NCBI GenBank assembly: GCA_028820325.1
Contig: JAPPJO010000088.1
Location: 1-64,000, forward strand
DNA: 64,000 bases
From: Gammaproteobacteria bacterium
GTDB lineage: Bacteria; Gemmatimonadota; Gemmatimonadetes; Longimicrobiales; Gaopeijiaceae
Direction of reading: 5' to 3'
Positions 46,105 through 54,706 of the stretch are shown here, piece after piece. Within the stretch, counting starts at the first letter, position 1. Each line of letters opens with the position of its first letter. The translations under genes and the position numbers were made by a program. The notes below the pieces were generated by a model. It did not search any database. It was not told the origin of the DNA and worked only from the letters and a program-made list of their open reading frames with translations.

Positions 46105-47628
46105 ATGGTTCGAGGCACCGCAGTGGGCGCGGTTCTCGTCCTGATGGCCGGGGTCGGCACCGCTTCAACCCCCGCTGGCGCATCGGGCCAGGAACGCATG
46201 AGCCTTTCGCTCGAAGAGGCCATCCGGATCGCGAAGGATGGCAACCCGGCCTTTCTGTCGGCGACCAACGACCTGGATCGAGCCACATGGCAGGTCCGCG
46301 AGGCCTGGGGTCAGTTCCTGCCTTCGGTCACGGCCGGGGGAGGAGCCCAGTACGAGTACGCGGGCGTGCAGCGCTTCGGCATCTTCTCGTCGGCCGACAT
46401 CGCGGCGGGCACCACCGACTACCTGCTCTCCAGCTATTTCCTGTCCGTCAACTGGTCGATCGACGGCAATACGTTCTTTCAGGCCAGGTCCGCGCGTGCG
46501 AACCAGCGCGCCGCCGAGGCCAGTGGCGCGGCGGACGAGTTTGCCCTGGAGGCCACCGTGACGCTGCAGTACCTCGCTGCGTTGAGGGCAAGGGACGCGG
46601 TCGAAGTAGCGGAGCGTCAGGTGGCCCGCTGGGAGCAGAACTTTGCGCTGATCGGCGCGCGGGTTGACGCGGGAGCCGCCCTTTCGACCGAAGGCAAGCA
46701 ATCCGAGGTCGACCTGGGGCGAGCCCGGGTGGCCCTTCTCCGGGCGGAAAACCTCTACCGCACCGAGATCGCCCGCCTCATGGAGCAACTCGGCACGGAT
46801 CTGGGAGCCCCGCTCGAGCTGGCTTCGGACTTCGCCGTGTTCGAACCAGGCTGGGATCGGAGAGAGCTGATCGAGACGGCCATGTCGGGACATCCCGGCC
46901 TGCGGGCGGCGCTGGCGTCGGAGGCGTCGGCTTCGGCGCAGGTCAACCGGGCCCGCAGCAGCTACTTTCCAACCGTTTCGGCGTCAGCGGTCTGGTCGGG
47001 CTTCACCCGCCAGGTCGGCAACCGGGACTACGTCGTTCAGCAGGCCCGGGGCAGCGTCGACCGCCAGCGGCGAAGCTGCCAGTTCGACAACGCCCTCCTG
47101 GCCCACCTGCAGGACCTGCCGGGGCTCACGGCGGAAGACTGCTCGAAGTACGTGCTCACCGAGCAGATTCGCCAGCAGGTCCTGGCGGCGAACCAGACGT
47201 TCCCGTTCGACTTTACCAGGCAGCCGCTGAGCCTTCGCCTGAGCGTGAGTCTCCCTGTATTCGAGGGCTTCGCCCGACAGCGCAACATCGCCCAGGCCCA
47301 GGCGGACCGGCGAGATGCCACGTACGCTCGCAGGGCGGAGCAACTCAGGCTCCGGGCGGCCGTTACGCAGTCCTACGACGATCTGGCGACGGCATACCGG
47401 GCCCTGCGCATCCAGGAGCGCAATCTGGAGGTGGCGTCGGAGCAGCTCGAGCTCGCGCGCCGGCGCTATACGCTCGGGGCGGCCCCGTTCCTGGAGCTTC
47501 TGGATGCCGAGGACTCGATGGCGCAGTCGGAGCGCGACCACCTGGCTGCCGTGTACGACTTTCATGCCGCCATCTGGTCGCTTGAAGCCGCGGTTGGGCG
47601 GCGTCTGCGGCCCGACGCCGAGCTCTGA
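46105..47628 (+). CDS. TolC-family outer-membrane efflux protein
   Basis: The protein has 507 residues from the ATG nine bases after GGAG; an in-frame GTG at 46090 is less likely. The signal peptide is about residues 1-32. Two repeats of the outer-membrane-efflux fold are visible, each beginning with a helix like LSLEEAIRIAKDGNPAFLSA and containing long coiled-coil helices (AAVTQSYDDLATAYRALRIQERNLEVASEQLELARRRYT-type). An insert around 300-360 has two Cys. It forms the exit duct for the ABC pump encoded next. It is the first gene of a four-gene operon. Confidence 0.92.
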   Translation: MVRGTAVGAVLVLMAGVGTASTPAGASGQERMSLSLEEAIRIAKDGNPAFLSATNDLDRATWQVREAWGQFLPSVTAGGGAQYEYAGVQRFGIFSSADIAAGTTDYLLSSYFLSVNWSIDGNTFFQARSARANQRAAEASGAADEFALEATVTLQYLAALRARDAVEVAERQVARWEQNFALIGARVDAGAALSTEGKQSEVDLGRARVALLRAENLYRTEIARLMEQLGTDLGAPLELASDFAVFEPGWDRRELIETAMSGHPGLRAALASEASASAQVNRARSSYFPTVSASAVWSGFTRQVGNRDYVVQQARGSVDRQRRSCQFDNALLAHLQDLPGLTAEDCSKYVLTEQIRQQVLAANQTFPFDFTRQPLSLRLSVSLPVFEGFARQRNIAQAQADRRDATYARRAEQLRLRAAVTQSYDDLATAYRALRIQERNLEVASEQLELARRRYTLGAAPFLELLDAEDSMAQSERDHLAAVYDFHAAIWSLEAAVGRRLRPDAEL

Positions 47629-47638
47629 GAGGAAGACC

Positions 47639-50080
47639 GTGTCCGCAATCCTCGATGACGTCCGCTACTCCCTGAGGTCCCTTCGGAGGACCCCCGGGTT
47701 CACCGTCGTGGCCGCATTGGTGCTCGCTCTGGGGATCGGCGCCACGAGCGCGATCTTCAGCGTGCTGAGCGCCGTGGTGTTGCGGCCCGTGCCGTTTCCG
47801 GACGGCCAGCGGGTCGTGAATCTGGCGTGGAACTACGGCACCTACGTTTCCCCCTACCTGACGGCAGCCCAGTTCTCGTACTGGCAGGAGCGCACACGCT
47901 CCCTGGGCACCTTCGCGAGCTGGCAGTCGTCTTTCGGACGGGTCGGCGAAGTCGGTGAGATCACGGGCGCTCAAGTCCTGCGCGTAACCTCAGGCTTCTT
48001 CGGCGTCGTGGGCATGTCGCCGGCGGTGGGTCGCGCCTTCGCCGAGGATGAATACCGGCCCGGAGGGCCCAGGGTCGCGGTGGTGTCTCCCGCGTTCTGG
48101 CGCGAGCACTTCGGCGAACAGATGGACGTGTCCGGCCGCGTCTCGATCAGGCTTGAAGAAGAGCCCTACGCGATCATCGGGCTGCTTCCCGAGGACTTCG
48201 CCTTCCCTTACGTGCCGGAACCCGTGGAGATGGTCCTGCCCACTGAGGTACCAACCGTCGATCCTGACGACCACGGCGAGAATTGGCCGGCCATCGCAAG
48301 GCTCGGCGACGACTACACGATGAGCGACGCCCGGACCGGGGTGGCGTCGCTCAATGCCGGGTTCCGGATGACGTACCCGCAGCAGGCCGCCGAAGCCGAA
48401 CCGGGAATGACGCTCGACTCCTTCTCGGACTTGTACGTCGGGCAGACTGCGAATGCGATCTGGATCCTGATGGGCGCCGTCATGGCCGTCCTGCTGATCA
48501 CCTGCGCCAACGTCGGCAACCTGTTCCTGGTTAGAGCATTGCGACGGCGAGGAGAGATGGCGCTGTGCGCTGCTCTCGGCGCGACCGAGAGCCGGATCGT
48601 GCGACTTGGCATGGCAGAGGCCATCGTGGTGGCTTCCGCGGCGGCCGCCGTCGGAGTCGCGCTCGCGGTGTCGGGCGCCAATGTGCTCGTCGCGTGGGCT
48701 CCCGTCCGGCTGCCGCTGGCAGGCTCGATCACGGTGGACTGGAGGGTTGTGGCGTTCACGACCGCGATTTCGCTGACGGCCGCCGTCGTGGTGAGTCTGG
48801 TGGCCGCGCGGCCCGCGGTGCGCGGGGGACTCTGGCGGGCGCTGGGACAGGGCTCCCGGACCACGACCGGGCAGCGTCGACTGCAGGAGGCGCTGGTGTC
48901 GGGGCAGACGGCGCTCTCGACCATCCTGCTCGTGGCCGCCGGCCTGCTCTTCACCACCTGGTCGAACCTCAGGCAAGCCGACCCCGGGTTCGATCCCGAA
49001 GCACTCGTAGCCGTCAAGCTGCCGATCAGACCTCCCAACTATGACACTTCCGAGCAGCTCGACCAGTTCGCACAGGGAGTGATCGAGAGTGTGCGAAGCT
49101 CGGACGGAATCGATCTCGCCGCCGGAGCGAGCAGTCTCCCCTTCGAGCGGGGCCTGAACTTCCCCATTTCGATAGCCGGACGCGACGAGTTCGGTGGTTC
49201 GGTCGAGCTGCGAACCGTCACCCGGGGCTACTTCGAGACGCTGGCGGTCCCGGTGGTCCGCGGACGATCGTTCGCGCCCGCGGATGTTCAGGGCGCGGTC
49301 CCGGTCGCCATCGTCAACGAGAGCTTCGCACGCAACTATTTTCCCGGCGACGACGCCGTCGGACAGCGCATAGATCTCGGGCGAATCAACAACGAGTACC
49401 GATTCCCTTCCCTGGCGGGGCCCGGAGTCCTGATCGTCGGTGTGGCCGCGGACGTACAGGATGTCTCGTTCCGGACCGAGGTCCGGCGAACGATGTACCT
49501 TCCGCACGCTCAGGCCGGCGACTACATCGCCAACATCCGAGCCGCGATGCCGGTTTTCGTGGTGCGGAGCACCCTGCCCGTGGAGCGACTCGAACTGGCG
49601 TTCGCCCAGGCGATACGCACGGTGGATCCCGCGCTTCCCGGCCCCGACGTCTTCGCTCTGAGCGAGACGGTCGCGGACTCAATGGCGCGGGAACGATTCG
49701 GCACCCTGCTCGTGACGCTCTTCGGAGCTCTCTCGCTCATCCTGACCGCAGTCGGCGTCTACGCCGTGCTGGCCCAAACCGTGCGAAGTCGTCGCCGCGA
49801 GATCGGAATCCGCATGGCCGTAGGCGCGAATGGCGACCGGGTACTGCGGCTGGTCGTCGTGCGAGGACTGCTCCCGGTCGTCGTCGGGATCGGCGTTGGA
49901 CTCGCGGGTGCGATGGCCGTCTCGGATCTGCTGGAAACCTACCTCTGGGGCGTCACGGGCACCGACGCCAGGACACTCGGCACAGCGGCGGCCGGAATCC
50001 TCGCTGTGGCCACCTTCGCGTGCTGGATTCCCGCGCGGGAAGCGACGGGGGTAGACCCGGTCACAGCCCTGGCCTCGTGA
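47639..50080 (+). CDS. ADOP-type ABC transporter permease
   Basis: The 813-residue protein starts at a GTG after AGAGGA. The N-terminus has the ADOP signature (DDVRYSLRSLRRTPGFTVVAALVLALGIGATSAIFSV). Two MacB-like periplasmic domains and two FtsX permease domains alternate, giving about eight helices. The N-terminal DUF that many ADOP proteins carry is absent. ADOP permeases are typical of Acidobacteriota and Gemmatimonadota and are usually encoded alone. Here the permease is in an operon with TolC, an adaptor and an ATPase. Confidence 0.92.
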   Translation: MSAILDDVRYSLRSLRRTPGFTVVAALVLALGIGATSAIFSVLSAVVLRPVPFPDGQRVVNLAWNYGTYVSPYLTAAQFSYWQERTRSLGTFASWQSSFGRVGEVGEITGAQVLRVTSGFFGVVGMSPAVGRAFAEDEYRPGGPRVAVVSPAFWREHFGEQMDVSGRVSIRLEEEPYAIIGLLPEDFAFPYVPEPVEMVLPTEVPTVDPDDHGENWPAIARLGDDYTMSDARTGVASLNAGFRMTYPQQAAEAEPGMTLDSFSDLYVGQTANAIWILMGAVMAVLLITCANVGNLFLVRALRRRGEMALCAALGATESRIVRLGMAEAIVVASAAAAVGVALAVSGANVLVAWAPVRLPLAGSITVDWRVVAFTTAISLTAAVVVSLVAARPAVRGGLWRALGQGSRTTTGQRRLQEALVSGQTALSTILLVAAGLLFTTWSNLRQADPGFDPEALVAVKLPIRPPNYDTSEQLDQFAQGVIESVRSSDGIDLAAGASSLPFERGLNFPISIAGRDEFGGSVELRTVTRGYFETLAVPVVRGRSFAPADVQGAVPVAIVNESFARNYFPGDDAVGQRIDLGRINNEYRFPSLAGPGVLIVGVAADVQDVSFRTEVRRTMYLPHAQAGDYIANIRAAMPVFVVRSTLPVERLELAFAQAIRTVDPALPGPDVFALSETVADSMARERFGTLLVTLFGALSLILTAVGVYAVLAQTVRSRRREIGIRMAVGANGDRVLRLVVVRGLLPVVVGIGVGLAGAMAVSDLLETYLWGVTGTDARTLGTAAAGILAVATFACWIPAREATGVDPVTALAS

Positions 50081-50099
50081 GAACCCCAAGGAGCCAGAC

Positions 50100-51380
50100 T
50101 TGGACATCATTCGCGATACCGGCCCCCGAAAGCGGAAGAAGAAGCTGGCGTGGAGCGCAACGGCCATCGGCGCCTTCGCGATCGCCGTCTTCGGATGGCA
50201 GCTGCTTCCGTCGGGCGTCCCGACCGTCGATGCCGCCGCCGTATGGAGCGACACGGTGGCGCACGGAACATTGATTCGGCAGGTACGGGGTCCGGGCACT
50301 CTCGTACCGGAGCAGATGCGCTGGATCACCGCCGTGACCGCCGGGCGCATCGAGCAGATCCTTTCCCTGCCGGGCGCCGACGTCTCGGCCGGTGATCTCA
50401 TCATGCGCCTGAGCAACCCCGATGTGGACATGCAATTGCTGCAGGCCCAGCAGCAGTTGTCGGCGACGCACGCGAGCCTCGTTCAACTGCGCACCAGCCT
50501 GCGGATGCAAGAGCTTCAGCAGCGCGCCACCACGGCAACCGTGCGTGCGGACTACCTGGAGGCAGAGCGAATCCATCGCATCAACCAGCAGCTCTTCGAC
50601 GAGAATCCGGAACTCGTCGCCCGAGCCGACCTCGACCGGTCACGCGAGTCCGTGGAAGCTCTGTCGCTTCGCCTCGAGACCGAGACAGAGCGCCTGGCCG
50701 TGATCCAGGCCACGTCAGGGGAGCAAATCAGCGCCCAGGAGGAGCAGATCACGCGCCTCGCCGACCTGGCTCGGTTCAGCCGCGATCGAATCCAGTCCAT
50801 GCACGTGACCGCGTCGGTGAGCGGCGTCCTGGCGCCGCTCGACATTCCGCTCCAGGAGGGACAGTGGGTGCAGTCGGGCCAGGCCCTGTCGCGAGTCGTC
50901 GTGCCGGGCCGCCTGAAGGCCGAGATCCGCATACCACAGACGCAGGCGCAGGAAATCGCCGTCGGACAGGTCGCGAAGATCGACACCCGGACGGACACGA
51001 TTCAGGGGCGGGTGGTGCGCATCGATCCCGCGGTTCGGAACGGCACCGTGACGATCGACGTCGCGCTACCGCCGAGCCTTCCGCCGTCGGCACGGCCCGA
51101 TCTCAGCGTTGACGGAAGCGTGATCGTCGAGCGCCTGGACGACGTTGTCCACATGGGCCGTCCGACGTTCGGGCAGGCCAATCAGCAGGTGAGCCTCTTC
51201 AGGGTGGTCGATGGCGGGCGGTTCGCGGAGCGGGTCACCGTCCGTCTCGGCGCCAGTTCGCTGAACGACATCGAGATACGTGAGGGACTGCAGCCAGGCG
51301 ATGTCGTGATTCTGTCGGACATGTCCCAATGGGACGGGTTCAGCCGGGTGAGGCTGAGGGGACGCGGAGGAGCACGATGA
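50100..51380 (+). CDS. HlyD/MacA-type periplasmic adaptor
   Basis: The 426-residue protein starts at a TTG (50100) preceded by AAGGAG at seven bases; no other start fits. One N-terminal membrane helix (about 15-38) anchors it. A biotinyl-lipoyl half motif (GRIEQILSLPGADVSAGDLIMRLSN) is followed by a coiled-coil hairpin (about 115-235) and the second lipoyl half (VSGVLAPLDIPLQEGQWVQSGQ), then beta-barrel and membrane-proximal domains. It should bridge the ADOP permease and the TolC-like duct. Confidence 0.9.
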   Translation: MDIIRDTGPRKRKKKLAWSATAIGAFAIAVFGWQLLPSGVPTVDAAAVWSDTVAHGTLIRQVRGPGTLVPEQMRWITAVTAGRIEQILSLPGADVSAGDLIMRLSNPDVDMQLLQAQQQLSATHASLVQLRTSLRMQELQQRATTATVRADYLEAERIHRINQQLFDENPELVARADLDRSRESVEALSLRLETETERLAVIQATSGEQISAQEEQITRLADLARFSRDRIQSMHVTASVSGVLAPLDIPLQEGQWVQSGQALSRVVVPGRLKAEIRIPQTQAQEIAVGQVAKIDTRTDTIQGRVVRIDPAVRNGTVTIDVALPPSLPPSARPDLSVDGSVIVERLDDVVHMGRPTFGQANQQVSLFRVVDGGRFAERVTVRLGASSLNDIEIREGLQPGDVVILSDMSQWDGFSRVRLRGRGGAR

Positions 51381-52105
51381 TGACCAGTGATGCGCTGATC
51401 CGACTGGACGGCGTGGGCAAGGTCTTCCTCGCCGAAGAGGTGGAGACCCACGCGCTGTCGAACATCAATCTGTCGATACGCAGCGGCGAATACGTATCGA
51501 TTGCGGGGCCGTCGGGCTGCGGCAAGACGACGCTGCTGTCGATTCTGGGATTGCTGGACGGCCCCACGAGCGGGCGATACCTGCTGGACGGCACCCCGGC
51601 CGAGAACCTGGATGCGAGCCAGCGCGCACGGGTTCGAAACCGGGCGATCGGCTTCATCTTCCAGGCGTTCAACCTGATCGGCGATCTCACGGTGTACGAG
51701 AATGTCGAGTTGCCGCTGACGTATCGAGGAATGGGGTTCGCGGAACGCAAAGAGCGCGTGCAGGAGTCCCTCGAGCGGGTGGAGCTCGCTCATCGCACGC
51801 GACACTACCCCAATCAGCTGTCGGGCGGCCAGCAGCAGCGCGTCGCGGTCGCGCGCGCGATCGTCGGAAAGCCACTCATCCTGCTCGCGGACGAGCCCAC
51901 CGGAAATCTCGACTCGCGGAACGGAAGCGCGGTGATGAGGCTGCTTGCAGAACTACATGACGATGGCGCCACGATCTGCATGGTGACGCACGATCCGCGC
52001 TATTCCCACATCGCCGACCGGACCGTCCACCTCTTCGACGGGCAGATCGTGAGCGAAGACGAAGAGCTCACCCTGACTCCACCGGCGTCATTCCCACATA
52101 CTTGA
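51377..52105 (+). CDS. MacB/LolD-type ABC transporter ATPase
   Basis: The 242-residue protein starts at an ATG overlapping the adaptor stop (ATGA). Walker A GPSGCGKT is at residues 44-51, the Q-loop in FIFQAFNLIGDLTVYEN, signature LSGGQQQR, Walker [11 protein letters not shown], and the switch His in MVTHDPR. It drives the ADOP permease. The 3' end overlaps the convergent threonine synthase gene by 38 bases (52068-52105), an unusually long shared coding stretch. Confidence 0.95.
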   Translation: MMTSDALIRLDGVGKVFLAEEVETHALSNINLSIRSGEYVSIAGPSGCGKTTLLSILGLLDGPTSGRYLLDGTPAENLDASQRARVRNRAIGFIFQAFNLIGDLTVYENVELPLTYRGMGFAERKERVQESLERVELAHRTRHYPNQLSGGQQQRVAVARAIVGKPLILLADEPTGNLDSRNGSAVMRLLAELHDDGATICMVTHDPRYSHIADRTVHLFDGQIVSEDEELTLTPPASFPHT

Positions 52106-53264
52106 GCCCGCTCCCGGTGTTGAAGAGCACCGTCTCGTCGTCCTCGGAGAGCAGTCCCATCTCCTTCAGCTCCGGCACGGCCGCCAGCACCGCCCCTCCC
52201 TCCGGGCACGCGAAGATGCCGGTGCACTCGCCCATCGCGCGCACCGCCTCGGCCATCGCCGCGTCCTCGATCGCGACCGCGCCACCCCCGGATTCCCTGA
52301 TCGCGCGCAGCATGAGGAAGTCGCCCACCGCCGCCGGGACCCGCAGACCTGCCGCATAGGTCTCGGCGTCGTCCCAGAACCGGGCGGCCTCGGTTCCGTC
52401 CTGCCAGGCGCGCACCACCGGCGCGCACCCGGTCGGCTGAACCGAGAACATCTTCGGGCGCTCGCTCCCGATCCAGCCCATCCGCTTCATCTCGTCGAAC
52501 GCCTTCCACATCCCGATGAGGCCGGTGCCGCCGCCCGTCGGGTAGATCACGGCGTCCGGCAGCCGGAACCCGAGTTGTTCGAAGAGCTCGTACCCCATCG
52601 TCTTCTTGCCCTCCACGCGGTAGGGTTCCTTCAACGTGGAGAGATCCCACCAGCCCATGTAGTCCGCCCCCTCGCGCACGACCTTGCCGCAGTCGGTGAT
52701 GAGGCCGTCCATCAGCACCAGGTCGGCGCCCAATCCCTGGATTTCCTCCACGATGGTGGCCGGGGTGTCGTTGGGCGCGACGATGTGAACCGGCAGCCCG
52801 CCCGCGGCTCCGTACGCGGCCGCAGCGCTGCCCGCGTTGCCCGCCGTGGGAATGGCCAGCTCCTTCGCCCCCAACTCCTTCGCGCGCGATACGGCCAGGC
52901 ACAGCCCGCGGTCCTTGAAGCTGCCGGTGGGGTTCATGCCTTCGTTCTTCACCCAGAGGCGGCGCATGCCGTAGCGCTTCGCGAGGCGCGGTGCGTCCGT
53001 GAGCGGCGTCCAGCCCTCTCCGAGGGACAGCTGGCATTCGGGAACCCGTACCGGCAGCACCTCCTCGTAGCGCCAGAGATCGGGCCGCCGTCCCTCCAGA
53101 TCACCCGGGCGGAAGTGGCGCCGGATGGTGTCCAGGTCGTAGCGGGCGAACAGCGGTCTACCGGCGGGCGAGAGCCCCATCAGCTGCTCGCTGTCGAAGG
53201 TCTCGCCTGTCCAGGTGCACTCCAGATGGGTGGCGCCGCGCGCCTTCCACGGAATCGCGTTCAT
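52068..53264 (-). CDS. thrC: Threonine synthase
   Basis: The 398-residue PLP enzyme of fold type II has a short N-terminal domain (ATHLECTWTGETFD) and the Schiff-base lysine K117 in NPTGSFKDRG. The phosphate-binding loop is in PTGGGTGLIGMW. It converts O-phosphohomoserine to threonine in the cytosol. The subgroup with the single-Cys N-terminal motif resembles archaeal/plant-like ThrC. No other threonine gene is adjacent, so it stands alone. It is divergent from the sigma-factor operon at 53453. Confidence 0.92.
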   Translation of the reverse strand: MNAIPWKARGATHLECTWTGETFDSEQLMGLSPAGRPLFARYDLDTIRRHFRPGDLEGRRPDLWRYEEVLPVRVPECQLSLGEGWTPLTDAPRLAKRYGMRRLWVKNEGMNPTGSFKDRGLCLAVSRAKELGAKELAIPTAGNAGSAAAAYGAAGGLPVHIVAPNDTPATIVEEIQGLGADLVLMDGLITDCGKVVREGADYMGWWDLSTLKEPYRVEGKKTMGYELFEQLGFRLPDAVIYPTGGGTGLIGMWKAFDEMKRMGWIGSERPKMFSVQPTGCAPVVRAWQDGTEAARFWDDAETYAAGLRVPAAVGDFLMLRAIRESGGGAVAIEDAAMAEAVRAMGECTGIFACPEGGAVLAAVPELKEMGLLSEDDETVLFNTGSGLKYVGMTPVESG

Positions 53265-53452
53265 TTGCGTGGCTTATCCGGGGCTTTAGGCTTGTTCAAG
53301 ATGCGGCGCAAGGTTACAGGCAACCAACTGGCGCCGCAACTCATCCAACAGACGTAGTTCGGGACGCCGGAACCGGTCTGGATACAACCCGAATGAGTCG
53401 AGCACAGAGGATATTCGCGCTTCGCGACGAGCGGGTACCGACGGATGAAGGG

Positions 53453-54013
53453 ATGAACGAATCCCGGCTGATCCGCAGGGCGAGCGAAGGTGACGCTCGG
53501 GCGGTGCGGTCGCTGTACGACCGCTACAGCCCCCGCGTGTATGCCGTGGTGCGCAGAATCGCCGGGGACGACCATACGGCTCAGGACTACGCCCAGGAGA
53601 CCTGGGTGCGCGTCATCCGGGCGCTGCCGACGTTCCGCGGCGAATCGAAGTTCTCGACCTGGCTGCACCGCATCGCCGTCAACGCGGCGCTGCAATCGAG
53701 GCGCCGGGAGAGCACCCGGCAGGATCGGGAGGTGCCGATCCCGGATACCGTTCCGGTGCGTTACTCGCCGGGAGATCCTCTCCTGGCGCAGCGGCTGGAA
53801 CGAGCAATGGACCGGCTCCCGGAGGGGATGCGGCGCGTGCTGATCCTTCACGACGTGGAGGGCTACACGCATCAGGACATCGGTGAGATGTTGGGCGTGA
53901 CGGCGGGAACATCCAAGTCGCAGCTCTTCAAGGCGCGGGCGAAAATGAGACAATGGCTGGGTTCGGTTCACGAACCCCGACACGAACAGGAGCGGGAAGC
54001 ATGGAGCATCTGA
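53453..54013 (+). CDS. ECF-type RNA polymerase sigma factor (RpoE-like)
   Basis: The protein has 186 residues from the ATG at 53453; an in-frame ATG at 53393 would add 20 residues that do not look like a sigma N-terminus. Sigma-2 spans about 15-85 (TAQDYAQETWVRVIRALPTF, FSTWLHRIAVNAAL) and sigma-4 about 115-170 (LPEGMRRVLILHDVEGYTHQ, MLGVTAGTSKSQLFKARAKM). The coding end overlaps the zinc anti-sigma start at 54001 by 13 bases. This fits the standard RpoE group with a ZAS partner. Confidence 0.93.
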   Translation: MNESRLIRRASEGDARAVRSLYDRYSPRVYAVVRRIAGDDHTAQDYAQETWVRVIRALPTFRGESKFSTWLHRIAVNAALQSRRRESTRQDREVPIPDTVPVRYSPGDPLLAQRLERAMDRLPEGMRRVLILHDVEGYTHQDIGEMLGVTAGTSKSQLFKARAKMRQWLGSVHEPRHEQEREAWSI

Positions 54014-54705
54014 GTCTGGAAGCTCTGGCTCGCCTGGTTGACGAGACACCCTTCAGGAGCGAGAGGCGGCACCTGGCGCGCTGCCCGGACTGCTCCCGGG
54101 AGCTGGAGCGGCTGCGTGAGCAGACGGAGACGCTGGGGTCGCTGCCGGACCTGCGGCCGGCGCCCGGAGACTGGCCGGCGCTGGAGGCACGGCTGGAACG
54201 CGAGGGACTCCTGCGCGGAAGCAATCCGGCTGATGCGGTCATCCGCCTGATCGACCGCAGGCGCGGCTGGATGCAGGCCGCCGCCGCGCTGGTGCTCTTC
54301 CTTGCGGGAGGTCTCTCCGGAGCGGTGCTGGCACCGGCGGAATGGGGTCTGCAGGCAGGTGGCGGACAAGTTGCAGCGGGCGAGATGACGGCGGGCGGGG
54401 TGTCCCCGGCCGAACTCTCCATCGAGGAGGCCGCAACTGCCGAGGAAGCGGCCCAGGTCCTGCATCTCGCGGAACAGAACTACCGGGACGCGATGCTGCG
54501 GTATCGGGCGCTGACCCGCGGTCCCGAGGCCGAGACACCCATGGATCCCCGTCGTCTTGCGGTCATCGACGCGATGGTAGCCATGGGACAGGCGGCCGTT
54601 CAGGAAGCTCCCGACGATCCGTTCCTGAACGGGTTCCTGGTCAGCGCGGTAGCGGAGCGCGAAGCGGCGTTGAACGCGCTCTTCGCCTCCGCCGATCGGT
54701 ACTAG
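54001..54705 (+). CDS. Zinc-finger anti-sigma factor
   Basis: The protein has 234 residues from the ATG preceded by AGGAG. The ZAS zinc site HxxxCxxC is at H24, C28 and C31 (RRHLARCPDC), in the sigma-binding domain. A membrane helix (about 91-111, MQAAAALVLFLAGGLSGAVL) separates it from a periplasmic part with a helical region (LHLAEQNYRDAMLRYRALT). It would hold the sigma factor at the membrane until cleaved or displaced. Confidence 0.9.
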   Translation: MEHLSLEALARLVDETPFRSERRHLARCPDCSRELERLREQTETLGSLPDLRPAPGDWPALEARLEREGLLRGSNPADAVIRLIDRRRGWMQAAAALVLFLAGGLSGAVLAPAEWGLQAGGGQVAAGEMTAGGVSPAELSIEEAATAEEAAQVLHLAEQNYRDAMLRYRALTRGPEAETPMDPRRLAVIDAMVAMGQAAVQEAPDDPFLNGFLVSAVAEREAALNALFASADRY

Positions 54706-54706
54706 C

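Noticed and set aside
53360..53392. GGAACC near 53373 as an ECF-type -35 for the sigma operon
   Set aside because: No matching -10 (CGTC/TCTGA-like) element lies at 15-17 bases, so the match to GGAAC is probably chance in GC-rich DNA.
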